This document shows, piece by piece, positions 18,750-29,800 of a stretch of 64,000 nt of DNA. The translations under genes and the position numbers were made by a program. The stretch covers positions 868,001 to 932,000 of the forward strand of contig NZ_OY782038.1 in NCBI RefSeq assembly GCF_963677575.1. The letters run 5' to 3'. The notes under the pieces were generated by a model. That model saw only the letters and a list, made by a program, of their open reading frames with translations, made no database searches and was not told the origin of the DNA. This DNA comes from an uncultured Draconibacterium sp. (GTDB taxonomy: Bacteria; Bacteroidota; Bacteroidia; Bacteroidales; Prolixibacteraceae). The first letter of the stretch is position 1. Each line of letters begins with the position of its first letter.

Positions 18750-18777
18750 ATACCCGGCAAGAACTGCCGGGTATTTT
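18750..18777 (+). terminator. Rho-independent terminator after the PepSY-like gene
   Basis: TACCCGGCA (18751-18759), a 5-base loop, and TGCCGGGTA (18765-18773) form a GC-rich 9-bp stem, extended by A/T pairs and followed by TTTT. It separates the plus-strand run from the convergent sulfatase operon and is preceded by an A-rich stretch. Confidence 0.8.
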
Positions 18778-18842
18778 GGGATATACATCCCTAACCAAAC
18801 TAACTATAGAAAAATCAGAAGGAAAATCCTTCCGTAGGTTTT

Positions 18843-20720
18843 TTAAATAACTTCCCATTTTTCAAGCACCGTTTTACACATCGAAAAATCGTAGTTACTG
18901 TAAATATCGAATCCTTGTAATTCCTCTTTTTTACTGTTGTAAAAGTCCTTTATCCATTTTTCAATGGCAGCAGATCTAAAATCAACGGCATCAATACTGT
19001 TCAGTACCCAGTTACGATCCATCATCGTACGATTTTTATCGTTAAGAATTCGCAGGAACATCTTTTCTGCCAGATCCTTTTGTCCTAACCTATATAATGT
19101 TTCACCAATTAAGACCGCTGTTGCTGTTGCGTCTTCATCTGCTGAAGCTTTTAATGCCGGCAATGCCTGTGCTGCATTTTTAATATGAGTCAACAAGCCG
19201 GTAGCACCCCAGTAACGCAATGCTGAATCCTCATTTTTAAGCAATTCAATGTAGTCCTGAATTGCGTCGTCACCCGGTTGTGTGGCCAGTTCTGCCGCGG
19301 CCAACAATTCATCAAAAGGACAATCTGCAGAACGCATATAATCGTACATCGATCCATCTCCTGCCCTTTCAGTATATTCAGTTTCCGGTATCAGTGCCAC
19401 ATCCCGAATCTCTTTCATCCAGCGAACATTCTCTTTTCGCATGCGCTTCAGCACCTCTTTATACGCCGGATCATCGGCCAGATTATAAAGTTCGTTCGGA
19501 TCGTTCTCTGTATCGTAAAGCTCCTCAACAGGTTTCGTTTGAAAGGCGATACTTTGCAAGTCGTTACACTTCCCGGCCAGATAATAATCCTCCCATGATT
19601 GGGCAGAACGCGCATTGAACAAATAAGCCAGGTGCTGCAAATAAATCCGAAAAGGCATGTAGTTTCTAATGTAACGGTACTTTTTGTCACGTACGGCACG
19701 GCTCATATCAATACGTTCGTCCATGCGACTGCGCGTCATGTGAATATACTCAGGCTCGGGTTCAACTGCATTTCCCAGAAAAGCGTTACCCTGCATATAA
19801 TCCGGTTTTTCATCTCCGATAATACTAAGTAAAGTTGGTGCCAAATCCACAAAACTAATGTTGCGATCAACTCCATCGCCCGGTTTGTCTGCCGGAAAAT
19901 ATTGTCTGTACTTTTCAGGAATACGAACGATAAACGGCACCCATGTTCCGGTTTCGAAGATATAACGTTTACTGCGCGCCAGCACTCCGCCATGATCGGC
20001 ATAATAAAAAACAATGGTATTGTCGGCCTGACCACTTTCTTCCAGCTCTTTCAACAAGTCGCCAACCTGCGCATCCATATCCTCCATTTTGTCATAATAC
20101 TGCGCCCAGTCATGTCGCATCTCTTTGGTATTGGGATGATGAGGCGGCAAAACCACATCTTCCGGTTTGTGCCTTAATTCAACATCAGGAGTAAAAGGAA
20201 AGATCTGGCTTTCGTGTGTTGTCATCAAATTGAATATAGCAAAGAACGGTTTCCCTTCCGGCCTGTTTTTCCAATGTGCCGTTCTGCTGCACTCGTCCCA
20301 CATGCTGTTGTAATCACCTTTATAGTTGTAATCAGTTTTTACATTGTTCGTGCAGTAATAACCGGTTTTTCGCAACAACTCGGGATAAGGAATTACAGAT
20401 TCCGATTTTGGATAAGTACTCCGCATTTGCTCGTTTCCGTTCGATGCAGCATAAACACCGGTAATAATCGTATTTCGCGCAGGAGAGCAAACCGGACAGT
20501 TGGCGTAGGCATTTGTGTAGCGAAACCCTTCAGATGCCAGTTTGTCCAATGTAGGCGTAGTTGCAAAGGCATCGCCGTAACACCCTAAAAAAGGGCTGTT
20601 ATCTTCGCTGGTGATCCACAAAATATTTGGCCGATCTTGCTGAGCACGAACATGCATACTCAACAAGATCGCAAATAATAAAACTATCCTGCTGATCTTT
20701 ATCTCATTCAATTTTCGCAT
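18843..20720 (-). CDS. Secreted S1-family sulfatase with C-terminal helical-repeat extension
   Basis: The protein has 625 residues with a signal peptide (cleavage near VRAQ). The sulfatase signature CSPAR begins at C78, the residue converted to formylglycine, followed by NTIITG. The metal ligands begin ITSEDN near residue 37, and VFYYADHGG supplies the second metal-binding Asp/His. The core ends near 440. The remaining 180 residues (LLKNEDSALRYWGATGLL and similar) resemble a HEAT-like repeat domain, as seen in heparan-sulfamidase-like bacterial sulfatases. It is the last gene of the sulfatase series in the locus. Specificity cannot be read from sequence alone. Confidence 0.88.
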   Translation of the reverse strand: MRKLNEIKISRIVLLFAILLSMHVRAQQDRPNILWITSEDNSPFLGCYGDAFATTPTLDKLASEGFRYTNAYANCPVCSPARNTIITGVYAASNGNEQMRSTYPKSESVIPYPELLRKTGYYCTNNVKTDYNYKGDYNSMWDECSRTAHWKNRPEGKPFFAIFNLMTTHESQIFPFTPDVELRHKPEDVVLPPHHPNTKEMRHDWAQYYDKMEDMDAQVGDLLKELEESGQADNTIVFYYADHGGVLARSKRYIFETGTWVPFIVRIPEKYRQYFPADKPGDGVDRNISFVDLAPTLLSIIGDEKPDYMQGNAFLGNAVEPEPEYIHMTRSRMDERIDMSRAVRDKKYRYIRNYMPFRIYLQHLAYLFNARSAQSWEDYYLAGKCNDLQSIAFQTKPVEELYDTENDPNELYNLADDPAYKEVLKRMRKENVRWMKEIRDVALIPETEYTERAGDGSMYDYMRSADCPFDELLAAAELATQPGDDAIQDYIELLKNEDSALRYWGATGLLTHIKNAAQALPALKASADEDATATAVLIGETLYRLGQKDLAEKMFLRILNDKNRTMMDRNWVLNSIDAVDFRSAAIEKWIKDFYNSKKEELQGFDIYSNYDFSMCKTVLEKWEVI

Positions 20721-20798
20721 TTTGGTTTAGATTAGAAAATAATTACAAATATCACGATTCCAACTGAAACCGTCGTTCAGTAAAAATACTAAAATGTA

Positions 20799-22292
20799 CT
20801 ACTCCGCGCTAAAATCCCGGTGCAGAATTGTGGCTAATTCATCTACAATGTCCTTGTATTTCGGGTCATTGGCCAGATTATTAAACTCTTTCGGATCATT
20901 TTCATAATCATATAGTTCTGCTCCCAAACGACCTTCGTCCCACTCTGTATAACGATATTTTTTAACGCGAATAGTTCGTCCGAAGATGGTAGGATTCTCA
21001 GAAGCAAGGCGTGGATTAAAACTGTATTTCGACTGTCCTTCCTGTGCCCGTGGATTTACTGTTCGTGCCTGAATGGTAAAAGCCGGGTGATCCCACTCTG
21101 CCTCTGGATCTTTTAGAAGTGGCACCAAACTGTGGCCCACCAAATCTTTTGGAGGCTCCAAACCGGCAAGTTCGGCCAGTGTGGGGTAAAGATCAACCAG
21201 TTGCACAATTGCTTCGGTTCTGGTTCCCGATGTTACTCCCGGCACAGAAATTAATAATGGCTGATTCGATCCCTTTTCAAATAAAGTCTGTTTTTGCCAC
21301 TGTCCGTGTTCTCCCAACTGATATCCGTGATCGCTCCAGAAAACAATGATAGTATTGTCCAACAAATCAAACTCTTCCAGTCCGTCGAGCAGTTTACCAA
21401 CTTGTGCATCAACAAACGAAATGGAAGCATAGTAGGCCTGAATCGCTTTCTTTTGTTGCTCCTCTGTCGATCCTGCATTTGGTGGCCAAATCCAGGCTGC
21501 AGCATGTGGTTTATTCTCCCAGTCGTTTTCAGGATTTTTATGCAATTTTATGTCCTCCAGCGGGTACATATCGAAGTACTTTTTCGGCGCCATATACGGG
21601 ATATGCGGACGATAAAAACCAAGCGCCAAAAAGAATGGCTCGGGACTTACACGACCGGCACCATAACTACCATACGCACTTATCATCTGATTTCCGGTGC
21701 GCTGGCGCAAAATACTTAAAGCCACATTTGCCGAAATAGCATCGGTTACCTCATCATCGTTACAATCCATGGCGAGATAGGTTCCCAACATTACGGCATC
21801 GCCACCCTGAAGTTTATACTCATCGGTTTTATCTTTTCCAATCGGATTGTACGTTGTTGTCCATGAAGCCGGATCATCGTGTCCTGCATGACCAATATCG
21901 CCGGGAACCCCCTGGTGAAATATTTTACCAATGCGGCAGGTAAAATAGCCGTTATTCTTGAATAATTGAGCCATTGTTACGGCATCGGGCAACTTCTCAC
22001 GAAACCGGGGTCCAAGATCAAAAACTCCCGTTTTATCCGGGTAGTAACCAGTCATTAACGATGCACGGCTTGGCCCACATAACGGCGCCTGGCAATAGGC
22101 ATTTTGAAACACTACTCCCCTTTCGGCCAAACGGTCCATATTAGGTGTATAAACATCCGGATTCCCAAAGGTATTAAGGTCTGTACTCATATCATCGGTT
22201 GCGATGAACAGCACGTTCATTGGTTTTTCCTGTGCATTCCCGGCTAAACTCAGCCCCAACAACACACAGCAAATGCTAATTAGTTTTTTCAT
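20799..22292 (-). CDS. Secreted S1-family sulfatase, iduronate-2-sulfatase-like
   Basis: The protein has 497 residues with a signal peptide (cleavage after GNA). The formylglycine motif is CGPSR from C72 within APLCGPSRASLMTG. The metal site is ATDDMSTDLN at 31-40, and the later VFWSDHGYQLGEHGQW is a hallmark of iduronate-2-sulfatase-like enzymes. The length fits the family. Enzymes of this branch remove 2-O-sulfate from uronic acids, and marine relatives act on algal glycans. It is third in the four-sulfatase series, separated by about 50-80 bp from its neighbours. Confidence 0.88.
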   Translation of the reverse strand: MKKLISICCVLLGLSLAGNAQEKPMNVLFIATDDMSTDLNTFGNPDVYTPNMDRLAERGVVFQNAYCQAPLCGPSRASLMTGYYPDKTGVFDLGPRFREKLPDAVTMAQLFKNNGYFTCRIGKIFHQGVPGDIGHAGHDDPASWTTTYNPIGKDKTDEYKLQGGDAVMLGTYLAMDCNDDEVTDAISANVALSILRQRTGNQMISAYGSYGAGRVSPEPFFLALGFYRPHIPYMAPKKYFDMYPLEDIKLHKNPENDWENKPHAAAWIWPPNAGSTEEQQKKAIQAYYASISFVDAQVGKLLDGLEEFDLLDNTIIVFWSDHGYQLGEHGQWQKQTLFEKGSNQPLLISVPGVTSGTRTEAIVQLVDLYPTLAELAGLEPPKDLVGHSLVPLLKDPEAEWDHPAFTIQARTVNPRAQEGQSKYSFNPRLASENPTIFGRTIRVKKYRYTEWDEGRLGAELYDYENDPKEFNNLANDPKYKDIVDELATILHRDFSAE

Positions 22293-22346
22293 ATGTAAAT
22301 CGTTTATTTATTCTTCTCCTTTTATTTATCGATCACAAAGATCAGT

Positions 22347-23759
22347 CTATCGCAAATCAAGCTGATCAACAACCGGAACCACTGTAGCTTTATGTGCTTC
22401 CGCTAATTCTCTTAACTCTTCAACTACATCAAGATGTTGCTCCGCAATATCGTATTTTTCCGATGGGTCAACACTCAGGTTGTACAATTCCGGAACTTCA
22501 AGTACCGTCGGCGCCACACCATAAGTTGCCGGACGTGTTACAAAATGTGCTTTGTATACTCCCTTTCTTACGGCATAAAGCTGTGTTCCAGCGTAATAAA
22601 ATACTTCTTCGCGTGGCGATTTAGCCTTTTCCGTGATTACGGAAGTAATATCATAACCGTCGTAAATCCGGTCGTCAGGAAGTTCAACACCGGCCATTTT
22701 ACAGAATGTTGGAAGCAAGTCCATCGTAGTACCCAATTCGCTTACAACGCCAGGATCAACCATTCCCGGTCCCCAAAAAACTGTTGGTTCCCGCATTCCG
22801 CCTTCGTAAGTTCCGCCTTTTCCTCCTCGAAGCAAACCGGCACTTCCCCCATTCTCATTAAAAAGTAACCACGGACCGTTATCCGAAGTAAAAATTACCA
22901 ACGTATTGTCATCCAAGCCATTTTCTTTTAGTGCGTCGATTACTTTACCCACACTCCAGTCAATCTCTTCAATAACATCTCCGTAAGTTCCTCTTTCGCT
23001 TGTTCCTCTAAATTCATCAGAAGGAAAAAGAGGCACATGAGGCATTGAATGCGCCAGGTATAAAAAGAATGGTCCGTCTTTGTGCTCGCCGATATATTTT
23101 ACAGCTTCTTCGGTATATCTTCTTGTTATTGTTCCTTGCTTCGCAGGTTGTTCAATTGTTTCACGGTTTCGTTTTAAAGGCACATTAAAATAACCTTCCT
23201 TAGGATTGTTACAAGCCTCAAAATAGTCTACGCCTTCCGGAAAATTGTAGTCCATATCGTTACTGTACGGAATTCCGAAGTAATAGTCGAAACCATGCGA
23301 GTTAGGATCGAAAGGCTGCAAATGTCCAAGGTGCCATTTCCCGATGATAGCAGTTGAATAATCGGCCTGTTTCAATGCCGATGCAATGGTTATTTCGTTT
23401 TCAGGAAGTCCACCTTTCGAGTCGGGGAACAAAACCCCGCGCTTGTCACTTGTCATTCCTGTTCGTATAGGCAGTCGGCCCGTCATTAAACCTGCACGCG
23501 ATGGCGTACAAACCGGTGCTGCCACATAAAAATTTGTCCACTTTTGGCCTTCAGTAGCCAAGCGGTCAAGCTGAGGAGTTTTTATAGTTGGGTGCCCAAA
23601 AACACCAACATCGCCATAGCCCATATCGTCGGCAAATATTATTACGATATTTGGTTTTTGCCGGGTTTCTTCTTGTGTTGTTGCGATGGTACAGGCAAAA
23701 GCTGTAGCCATTAACACGACCAATAGAACGACATTCCGAGAAATAAGTTTGATTCGCAT
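22347..23759 (-). CDS. Secreted S1-family sulfatase, arylsulfatase/GalNAc-6-sulfatase-like
   Basis: The protein has 470 residues. The signal region may be lipoprotein-type (Cys at residue 23 after MATAFA). Metal ligands are in FADDMGYGD (42-50), the formylglycine motif is CTPSR from C84, and FTSDNGPWL provides the second metal pair. The IIGKWHLG loop is characteristic of arylsulfatase A/GALNS-like enzymes. Such enzymes typically desulfate hexose or hexosamine at the 4- or 6-position. It is second in the sulfatase series downstream of SusD. Confidence 0.88.
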   Translation of the reverse strand: MRIKLISRNVVLLVVLMATAFACTIATTQEETRQKPNIVIIFADDMGYGDVGVFGHPTIKTPQLDRLATEGQKWTNFYVAAPVCTPSRAGLMTGRLPIRTGMTSDKRGVLFPDSKGGLPENEITIASALKQADYSTAIIGKWHLGHLQPFDPNSHGFDYYFGIPYSNDMDYNFPEGVDYFEACNNPKEGYFNVPLKRNRETIEQPAKQGTITRRYTEEAVKYIGEHKDGPFFLYLAHSMPHVPLFPSDEFRGTSERGTYGDVIEEIDWSVGKVIDALKENGLDDNTLVIFTSDNGPWLLFNENGGSAGLLRGGKGGTYEGGMREPTVFWGPGMVDPGVVSELGTTMDLLPTFCKMAGVELPDDRIYDGYDITSVITEKAKSPREEVFYYAGTQLYAVRKGVYKAHFVTRPATYGVAPTVLEVPELYNLSVDPSEKYDIAEQHLDVVEELRELAEAHKATVVPVVDQLDLR

Positions 23760-23870
23760 TTTGAGTTGATTTATTTGATTAGTTGATTTCTCGTCTTCTG
23801 TAATTAAGTTGGTAGACCTTACAACTACCTTTAGGTTTAAACAAAATTTATAATATAGAACAGTTTAAAA

Positions 23871-25346
23871 TTATTCCCTATTCTCCAGCTTTCGTCTTAA
23901 CTCTTTTGGAAGTTTCGACATATCGAACTTGAAGCGGTAATCCAAAAATGAAATACCTTCGAGCTCAGTACCTTTTGTCACCTCATCCCACCATTGCAAA
24001 CATGCGGCTTTCATTTCTTTAGTTTTTTCGGGATAATCGCTGGTAAGGCTGTGCTGTTCTTTCGAGTCGATAAGCATATTAAACAATTCAACCGTTGGTT
24101 CCGGTCCGTTTTCTTGCGGGAAAAAACTGTAGGTTTTACTCCAAACCAGTTTCCAATCTCCACTACGCATGGCCACAGAATTCAGGTTTGCCCAGAAAAC
24201 ATCGCGTTCGGGCATTGGCTCATTGTCAATTAAAGTTGGCAACAGGGATGTTCCGTCAATCTTTCTGTCATTTTCAATTCCGCAAAATTCCAGTATCGTT
24301 GGCATAAAATCCATTGTCAGCATCAGTTCATCCGTTCTCCGATGTTTAAATTTTTCAGGATAATAGAAGATAGCCGGCACACGCGTTCCTCCTTCGTAAA
24401 CCGTGGCTTTTGAACCGTTAAAAAATCCGTTTGCTCCGGGATATTTATCAGCAGCCACTTGCAATGCTCCGTTATCCGATGTAAAAATGATCATCGTATT
24501 TTCCATAATTCCCTGGCGCTCCAACTCGTCGATCAGCATCCCCACACCTTCGTCCAATATCTTAATCATTTCGCGATATCGGCGTTGGTATTCGGGAACT
24601 TCCATAGCTGCACCATTATCGTACATATAGGTATCTTCGGTACGGATAGGCTCATCATTACGTCCCTGAATTGGCGTATGAATAGCAGCATGTGGAACAT
24701 AAAGGAAGAATGGTTGTCCTTCGCTTTCTTTTACAAAATCAACCGCGTATTTGTTGATCAAATCGGTAGCATAACCGGGTTCGTTGGCTTTCTCTTTGTT
24801 GTGCCACCAATCCACTTCCGGGGTAGTATTATAATGCGAAATAAAGTCAACATTTCCTTTTAAGAATCCACGAAACTCGTCGAATCCATGATTTGTAGGA
24901 TTGTATTTCATGTCCATTCCCATGTGCCATTTTCCAAACACGGCAGTACGATACCCGGCTTCCTGAAGTTTTTTTGCAAACGATGGATTTGTTGTAGGAT
25001 CAAGTCCCTCATCTCCTCCGGTTTCAGAATAAATATGATTTAGCCCAACACGTTGCTGGTACGAACCGGTCATTATTGAAACCCGCGTCGGCGAGCAAAC
25101 CGGCGCATTGGTATGAAAATTTGTACAAACAACTCCTTTCGAAGCCAGCTTGTCTAGTGCCGGAGTTTCCAACCCGATTCCGCCAAATGGTGTGATTCCT
25201 GAATAACCAAGATCGTCGGCCATTATAAGAATTACATTCGGCTTTTGGGAAGCATCAAAATTAGCTGCCGACAATTTTTGCTGGAATACCGGAAATAGTA
25301 TTAAAACATACAGAATAATAGAAATTTTGGAAATAGGTTTAGTCAT
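23871..25346 (-). CDS. Secreted S1-family sulfatase
   Basis: The protein has 491 residues with a signal peptide (cleavage near LSAA). Metal ligands are MADDLGYSG (42-50), and the formylglycine motif CSPTR begins at C84 in APVCSPTRVSIMTG. AVFGKWHMGMDMKYNP and FTSDNGALQ match the arylsulfatase fold. It is the first sulfatase after SusD, separated from it by a strong hairpin (25405-25427). Its sequence differs clearly from the other three, so the four sulfatases probably act on different sulfate positions of one glycan. Confidence 0.88.
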   Translation of the reverse strand: MTKPISKISIILYVLILFPVFQQKLSAANFDASQKPNVILIMADDLGYSGITPFGGIGLETPALDKLASKGVVCTNFHTNAPVCSPTRVSIMTGSYQQRVGLNHIYSETGGDEGLDPTTNPSFAKKLQEAGYRTAVFGKWHMGMDMKYNPTNHGFDEFRGFLKGNVDFISHYNTTPEVDWWHNKEKANEPGYATDLINKYAVDFVKESEGQPFFLYVPHAAIHTPIQGRNDEPIRTEDTYMYDNGAAMEVPEYQRRYREMIKILDEGVGMLIDELERQGIMENTMIIFTSDNGALQVAADKYPGANGFFNGSKATVYEGGTRVPAIFYYPEKFKHRRTDELMLTMDFMPTILEFCGIENDRKIDGTSLLPTLIDNEPMPERDVFWANLNSVAMRSGDWKLVWSKTYSFFPQENGPEPTVELFNMLIDSKEQHSLTSDYPEKTKEMKAACLQWWDEVTKGTELEGISFLDYRFKFDMSKLPKELRRKLENRE

Positions 25347-25404
25347 GACATAAAATATTTGTTCTTTCTAAAAATAGTTTGAATTGATTGTTTAACAAAA
25401 GAAA

Positions 25405-25427
25405 CAGGAAGGGGAATCCCCTTCCTG
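25405..25427 (-). terminator. Hairpin between susD and the sulfatase genes (terminator/attenuator)
   Basis: CAGGAAGGGG (25405-25414) and CCCCTTCCTG (25418-25427) form a perfect 10-bp stem with a 3-base loop, 14 bases after the susD stop. In the leftward direction it is followed by a T-rich run (TTTCTTTTG). It probably reduces readthrough or shields the susCD message, giving higher levels of transport proteins than of sulfatases. Confidence 0.7.
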
Positions 25428-25440
25428 CATAATTATTTAA

Positions 25441-26883
25441 CTAGTAGCCAGGGTTGTTTTCATTAATGTTGGTATTGGCATCAATTTCCGCCTGAGGTAT
25501 CGGGAAAAGTACATGATATTCTTTTGCATTAACTCCTCTTGAAATGGCATCTGAAATTAATTTTCCTTGTCTTACCAAATCTTCTACTTCTTTTCCTTCA
25601 AAATAGAATTCATGGAACCTTTCTTCCAGAATTTGATCTCTTAAACTTGCCTGAGTAAAGTCTCCGTCAGAAAGTAAAGAAATACCAGCTCTTGCTCTTA
25701 CCTGATTAATTAAGTCAATCGCTTCCTGAGAAGGACCACCAATCTCATTCAAGGCTTCTGCACGTGCAAGTAAAATATCGGAATATCTTAATCGTGGCAA
25801 ATCAATACCCGAAAAAAATGCAACGGCATTCGGATCAAAACCAAATTTAATGGGTAAAGAATGATCTTCTCCGTAACCAATAACCGTTTCACCGGTTTGT
25901 TTACTGACATAGCTGGTAGCAATCCCGTCTAATCGAGAATCATTTTCTTCAAATGAATCCAAAAAACTATCATACAAATAGGTTCTTGTAGCCCATGTTC
26001 CCTGACTTGGCAATGGCAATGGGAAATCGGTAGGATAAGCAAGTGCCATAAAAAACTCAGCGCTATTTGCTGCATCCGCAGGATTGGCCCAAACCACCTC
26101 ACTATTGCCTTCATTTTCGGGACCAAAAGCATCCAGGTAATTTGGTTGCAAACTGTATTTTCCAAGACCAATAATTTGTTGTGCTGCGTCAGCTGCTTTT
26201 TGCCATTGATGCGTATTTAAATAATGTTTGCACAAAAATCCTAAAGCACCGCCTTTACACATTCTTCCATATTGAACAGGTTCAACCGGTAGGTCAGCAG
26301 CAGCTTCAGTCAAATCGGTTTCAATCCTGGTTAACATTTCCTGCTCCGATGCTCTTGGTAACTCCAGTTCAGTAGTTTCAGTAGTTGTAAATACCGGTGT
26401 TGGACCAAAATGATTGAACAATGCTGCATAAGATGCTCCTCTGATTCCTTTCGCTTCAGCCGTAATCAGCTTTCTGTAATCGTCGGAATAATCTGCATCT
26501 TCCACCACAATTTTATCCAATAATATGTTTGCATTTCGGATAGAAGTATATGGATTGTTCCATAAATCAGAACTAAAGTATGCATTATTCGAGTCCCATG
26601 TGTAGGTCTGAAAAGTTACGGCAGTACCGGTTTCCCAGGTTCCTCCTTTTCCGTATCCTATTCCCGACATATAAACATTAATGAAAAAATCTCGGGTAAG
26701 TGTAAAACCTGTTGCATTAAAAGAACTGTATGCAGAATACACAACCGTATTCAGTCCGCTTTCCGTCTTCAAGTATGAATCAGATAATTCAGAGTATACT
26801 TCTTCGTCCAATACATCAGAACAACTGTAAGGCACGAAAAACACTGCTAATAGTAGAATTGATATAAATATTTTATTCTTCAT
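25441..26883 (-). CDS. susD: SusD/RagB-family surface glycan-binding lipoprotein
   Basis: From ATG 26883 the protein has 480 residues. The frame extends 14 codons upstream, but those residues precede a proper lipoprotein signal (MKNKIFISILLLAVFF ... SCSD), so the inner ATG is the start. SusD hallmarks include the N-terminal DVLDEEVYSELSD, the TPR-like helices, and the C-terminal LRYSDILLARAEALNEIGG, LINQVRARAG and LFPIPQAEIDANTN. SusD binds the glycan and closes the SusC barrel. The gene directly follows susC, with an 11-bp gap. Confidence 0.93.
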   Translation of the reverse strand: MKNKIFISILLLAVFFVPYSCSDVLDEEVYSELSDSYLKTESGLNTVVYSAYSSFNATGFTLTRDFFINVYMSGIGYGKGGTWETGTAVTFQTYTWDSNNAYFSSDLWNNPYTSIRNANILLDKIVVEDADYSDDYRKLITAEAKGIRGASYAALFNHFGPTPVFTTTETTELELPRASEQEMLTRIETDLTEAAADLPVEPVQYGRMCKGGALGFLCKHYLNTHQWQKAADAAQQIIGLGKYSLQPNYLDAFGPENEGNSEVVWANPADAANSAEFFMALAYPTDFPLPLPSQGTWATRTYLYDSFLDSFEENDSRLDGIATSYVSKQTGETVIGYGEDHSLPIKFGFDPNAVAFFSGIDLPRLRYSDILLARAEALNEIGGPSQEAIDLINQVRARAGISLLSDGDFTQASLRDQILEERFHEFYFEGKEVEDLVRQGKLISDAISRGVNAKEYHVLFPIPQAEIDANTNINENNPGY

Positions 26884-26894
26884 GTCGTAAAATT

Positions 26895-29800
26895 TTAAAA
26901 TTGAACATTTACACCTAACATCCATGTTCTTGACAACGGATAGGCATTGTAATCTAATTTTACACTACTTTGTCCAAATGCATTGGCTTCCGGATCGTAA
27001 CCAGAATAATCAGTTATAGTGAAAAGATTTTGTCCTTGGACATATACTCTTGCTGAAGAAATACCAGCAATCTTAACAGGGATATCGTAGCTTAGCTGAA
27101 CGCTTTTTAATCGGATATAGGAAGCATCCTCAATAACAAGGTTACTTACTTTACCTGCATCGTAAGCACTTGTATTGGCTCCTGATGGCCATTTGGCATC
27201 GGTATTTTGCGGTGTCCAGCGATCTTCAACCTGTTCAGTAATTCTGTTTCTGCGGAAGTTGGCCGGATACATACTTTCAATAGCATTAATATTCAACAGA
27301 TCGGCACCAAACTGTCCCTGGAAGAAAAAGTCGAACATGAAATTTTTGTACGTGAACGAGTTTCTCAATCCAAAAGTCACATCAGGGAATGGATCTCCAA
27401 GCACTTGTAAATCACCTGTTGAAATCGTTCCGTCGTTGTTATAATCTTCAAATTTAGGATATCCCGGTTGTGCATCAGGCTGAACGGAGAAGTCATCTCC
27501 TTCCTGGAAAATTCCGGTAATTTTATATCCATAATAGGAATTAATCGGAATTCCGGTTTTAATAATTGCAGTATTACCAACTGCCTGAACATTACCTGTA
27601 TTAATCAGGTCGAGAGAGCCCAGGTCAGTCACTTCATTCTTCAGTGTTGAGAGATTAAATGTGGTATTCCATGTAAAATTATTTTTAACAACATTTCTTG
27701 AATTAATCATGAATTCAAATCCACTGTTCTTCATTGATCCTGTATTTCTGTATACAGAACTAAATCCGGAAGATTGAGGTAAAGGAAGATTTAATAACAT
27801 GTCCGATGTCTTTTTAACAAAATAGTCGATCGATCCTGTAATTCGTCCCTTAATAAATCCATAATCAATACCAATGTTGGTTTGCGCAGTAGTTTCCCAC
27901 TTCAAATCAGGATTGGCAATCCTTGCAGGAACGGTTCCAACATAAGCACTTCCTCCCAAAATAGCTGTACCACCAGAGCTATAGGTACTAAGCGACTGGT
28001 AATTACCAATCGATTGGTTACCTGTTTGTCCCCAACTGGCTCTTAATTTTAGCTCAGAGAATACATCAGGTACAAAATCTTCTTCCATTAATTTCCAACC
28101 CAGCGCGAATGATGGAAAATATCCCCATTTCGTATTCTCACCGAAACGAGAAGACCCATCAGCTCTTATCGAACCGGTTAAAAGGAAATTATAGATGGAA
28201 TAATTGGCACGTCCCAGATAAGATAACAAGGTGTATCCCTGCTTATTACTTGAGATATCGCGGTTTGCCGGATCACCAAGACCCAAATTATTAGTCATTA
28301 CATCATCTGAAGGGAAATTATTGGTTCCTGCAGAAAACATTTTCTGAATAAAATCCTGGTAAGTAACACCAGCCAAAACATTCAACGATTGATTTTCATT
28401 AATCTCTTTCGAATAGTTCATGGTATACTCCGCCAATACATTCGATCGATCTAACGACGCAATATTAGCCACTCCATTATTGGTAGCGCCGTGAATAGTT
28501 AACCTGGAGTTATATACATCCCGGCGCATATTCTGGTTATCGAAACCGACATTGATCTTCGCATGCAAATCAGGAATCACCTCATAATCCAGTGTTACAT
28601 TACCAAACATACGGTTGGTCTCGTTTTTATTGGTTATCCCATAAACAGTACTCATTGGGTTGTTAATGGTAAGATCGAATGAACGGTAATAATCTCCATT
28701 CTCATCAAAAATCGGAAGCGTAGGATCGTATAACAGAGCAGTATTTACCGGACCGGCACTTTCGTTGGTATTTACACCCCCGGAGTAGTTATCGCTGTTT
28801 TCTCTACTCACATTTAAGTTTACACCGAAGTTAAGTTTGTCGTTAATTTCCTGATTCAGGTTTAAACGTGCAATGTATCTTTTTACACCGGTTTCTTTAA
28901 CCACACCCTGTTGATCGAAGTAATTCAGCGAAACGTAATATTTCGTTTTTGCCACACCGCCCGACATCGACAAGTTATGGCTTTGGATGGGTGCTACCCG
29001 GTATATTTCATCCTGCCAGTTTGTACCGGCACCAATTCGGGAAATATCTTCCGAAGAAAATACAACACCTTCTCCCTGTTCCTGCGATAAATCGTTGATG
29101 ATATTGATGTAAGCTTCCGTATCAAGAATATCAATTTTTTTAGCCACAGATTGAACTCCGGCATAACCATCGTAACTAAATTTAATTCCACGAGTACCCA
29201 TTTTGGTAGTAATAAGTACTACACCGTTAGCTCCACGCGAACCATAAATAGCAGTTGCCGAAGCATCTTTTAAAATCTCAATCGATTGAATATCGTTTGG
29301 ATTTAATGAGTTCAATGGGTTTTTTGCATTATTATTATCACTTACTAATGCTGCATTACCACCGGCAAGTCCTTCGCTGTTATCAATTGGTAAACCGTCG
29401 ATAACATAAAGCGGCTCGCTACTGGCATTTACAGAGCTGGCACCACGAACACGAATAGACAATCCACCACCCGGTTCGTTCGAAGCCTGAGAAATCTGCA
29501 CACCGGCAATACGTCCCTGCATGGCCTGGTCGACCGATGAAATGCCACCCTGGTTTAAATCTTCACTTTTTACCGAGGCAACCGAACCGGTTAAGTCGCT
29601 CTTTTTAACTGTACCATAACCAATGGCTACAACTTCTTCCAAACCAATGGTTTCTTCCGTCATAACGATATCGATCGTGGCCTGTCCGTTAACTGATACT
29701 TCCTGCGCTTTCATTCCTACAAACGAAAAAGAAAGTATCGCATCGCCAGGTACATCAGGAATCGAATATTTCCCATCAAAATCGGTAATGGTTCCCTGGG

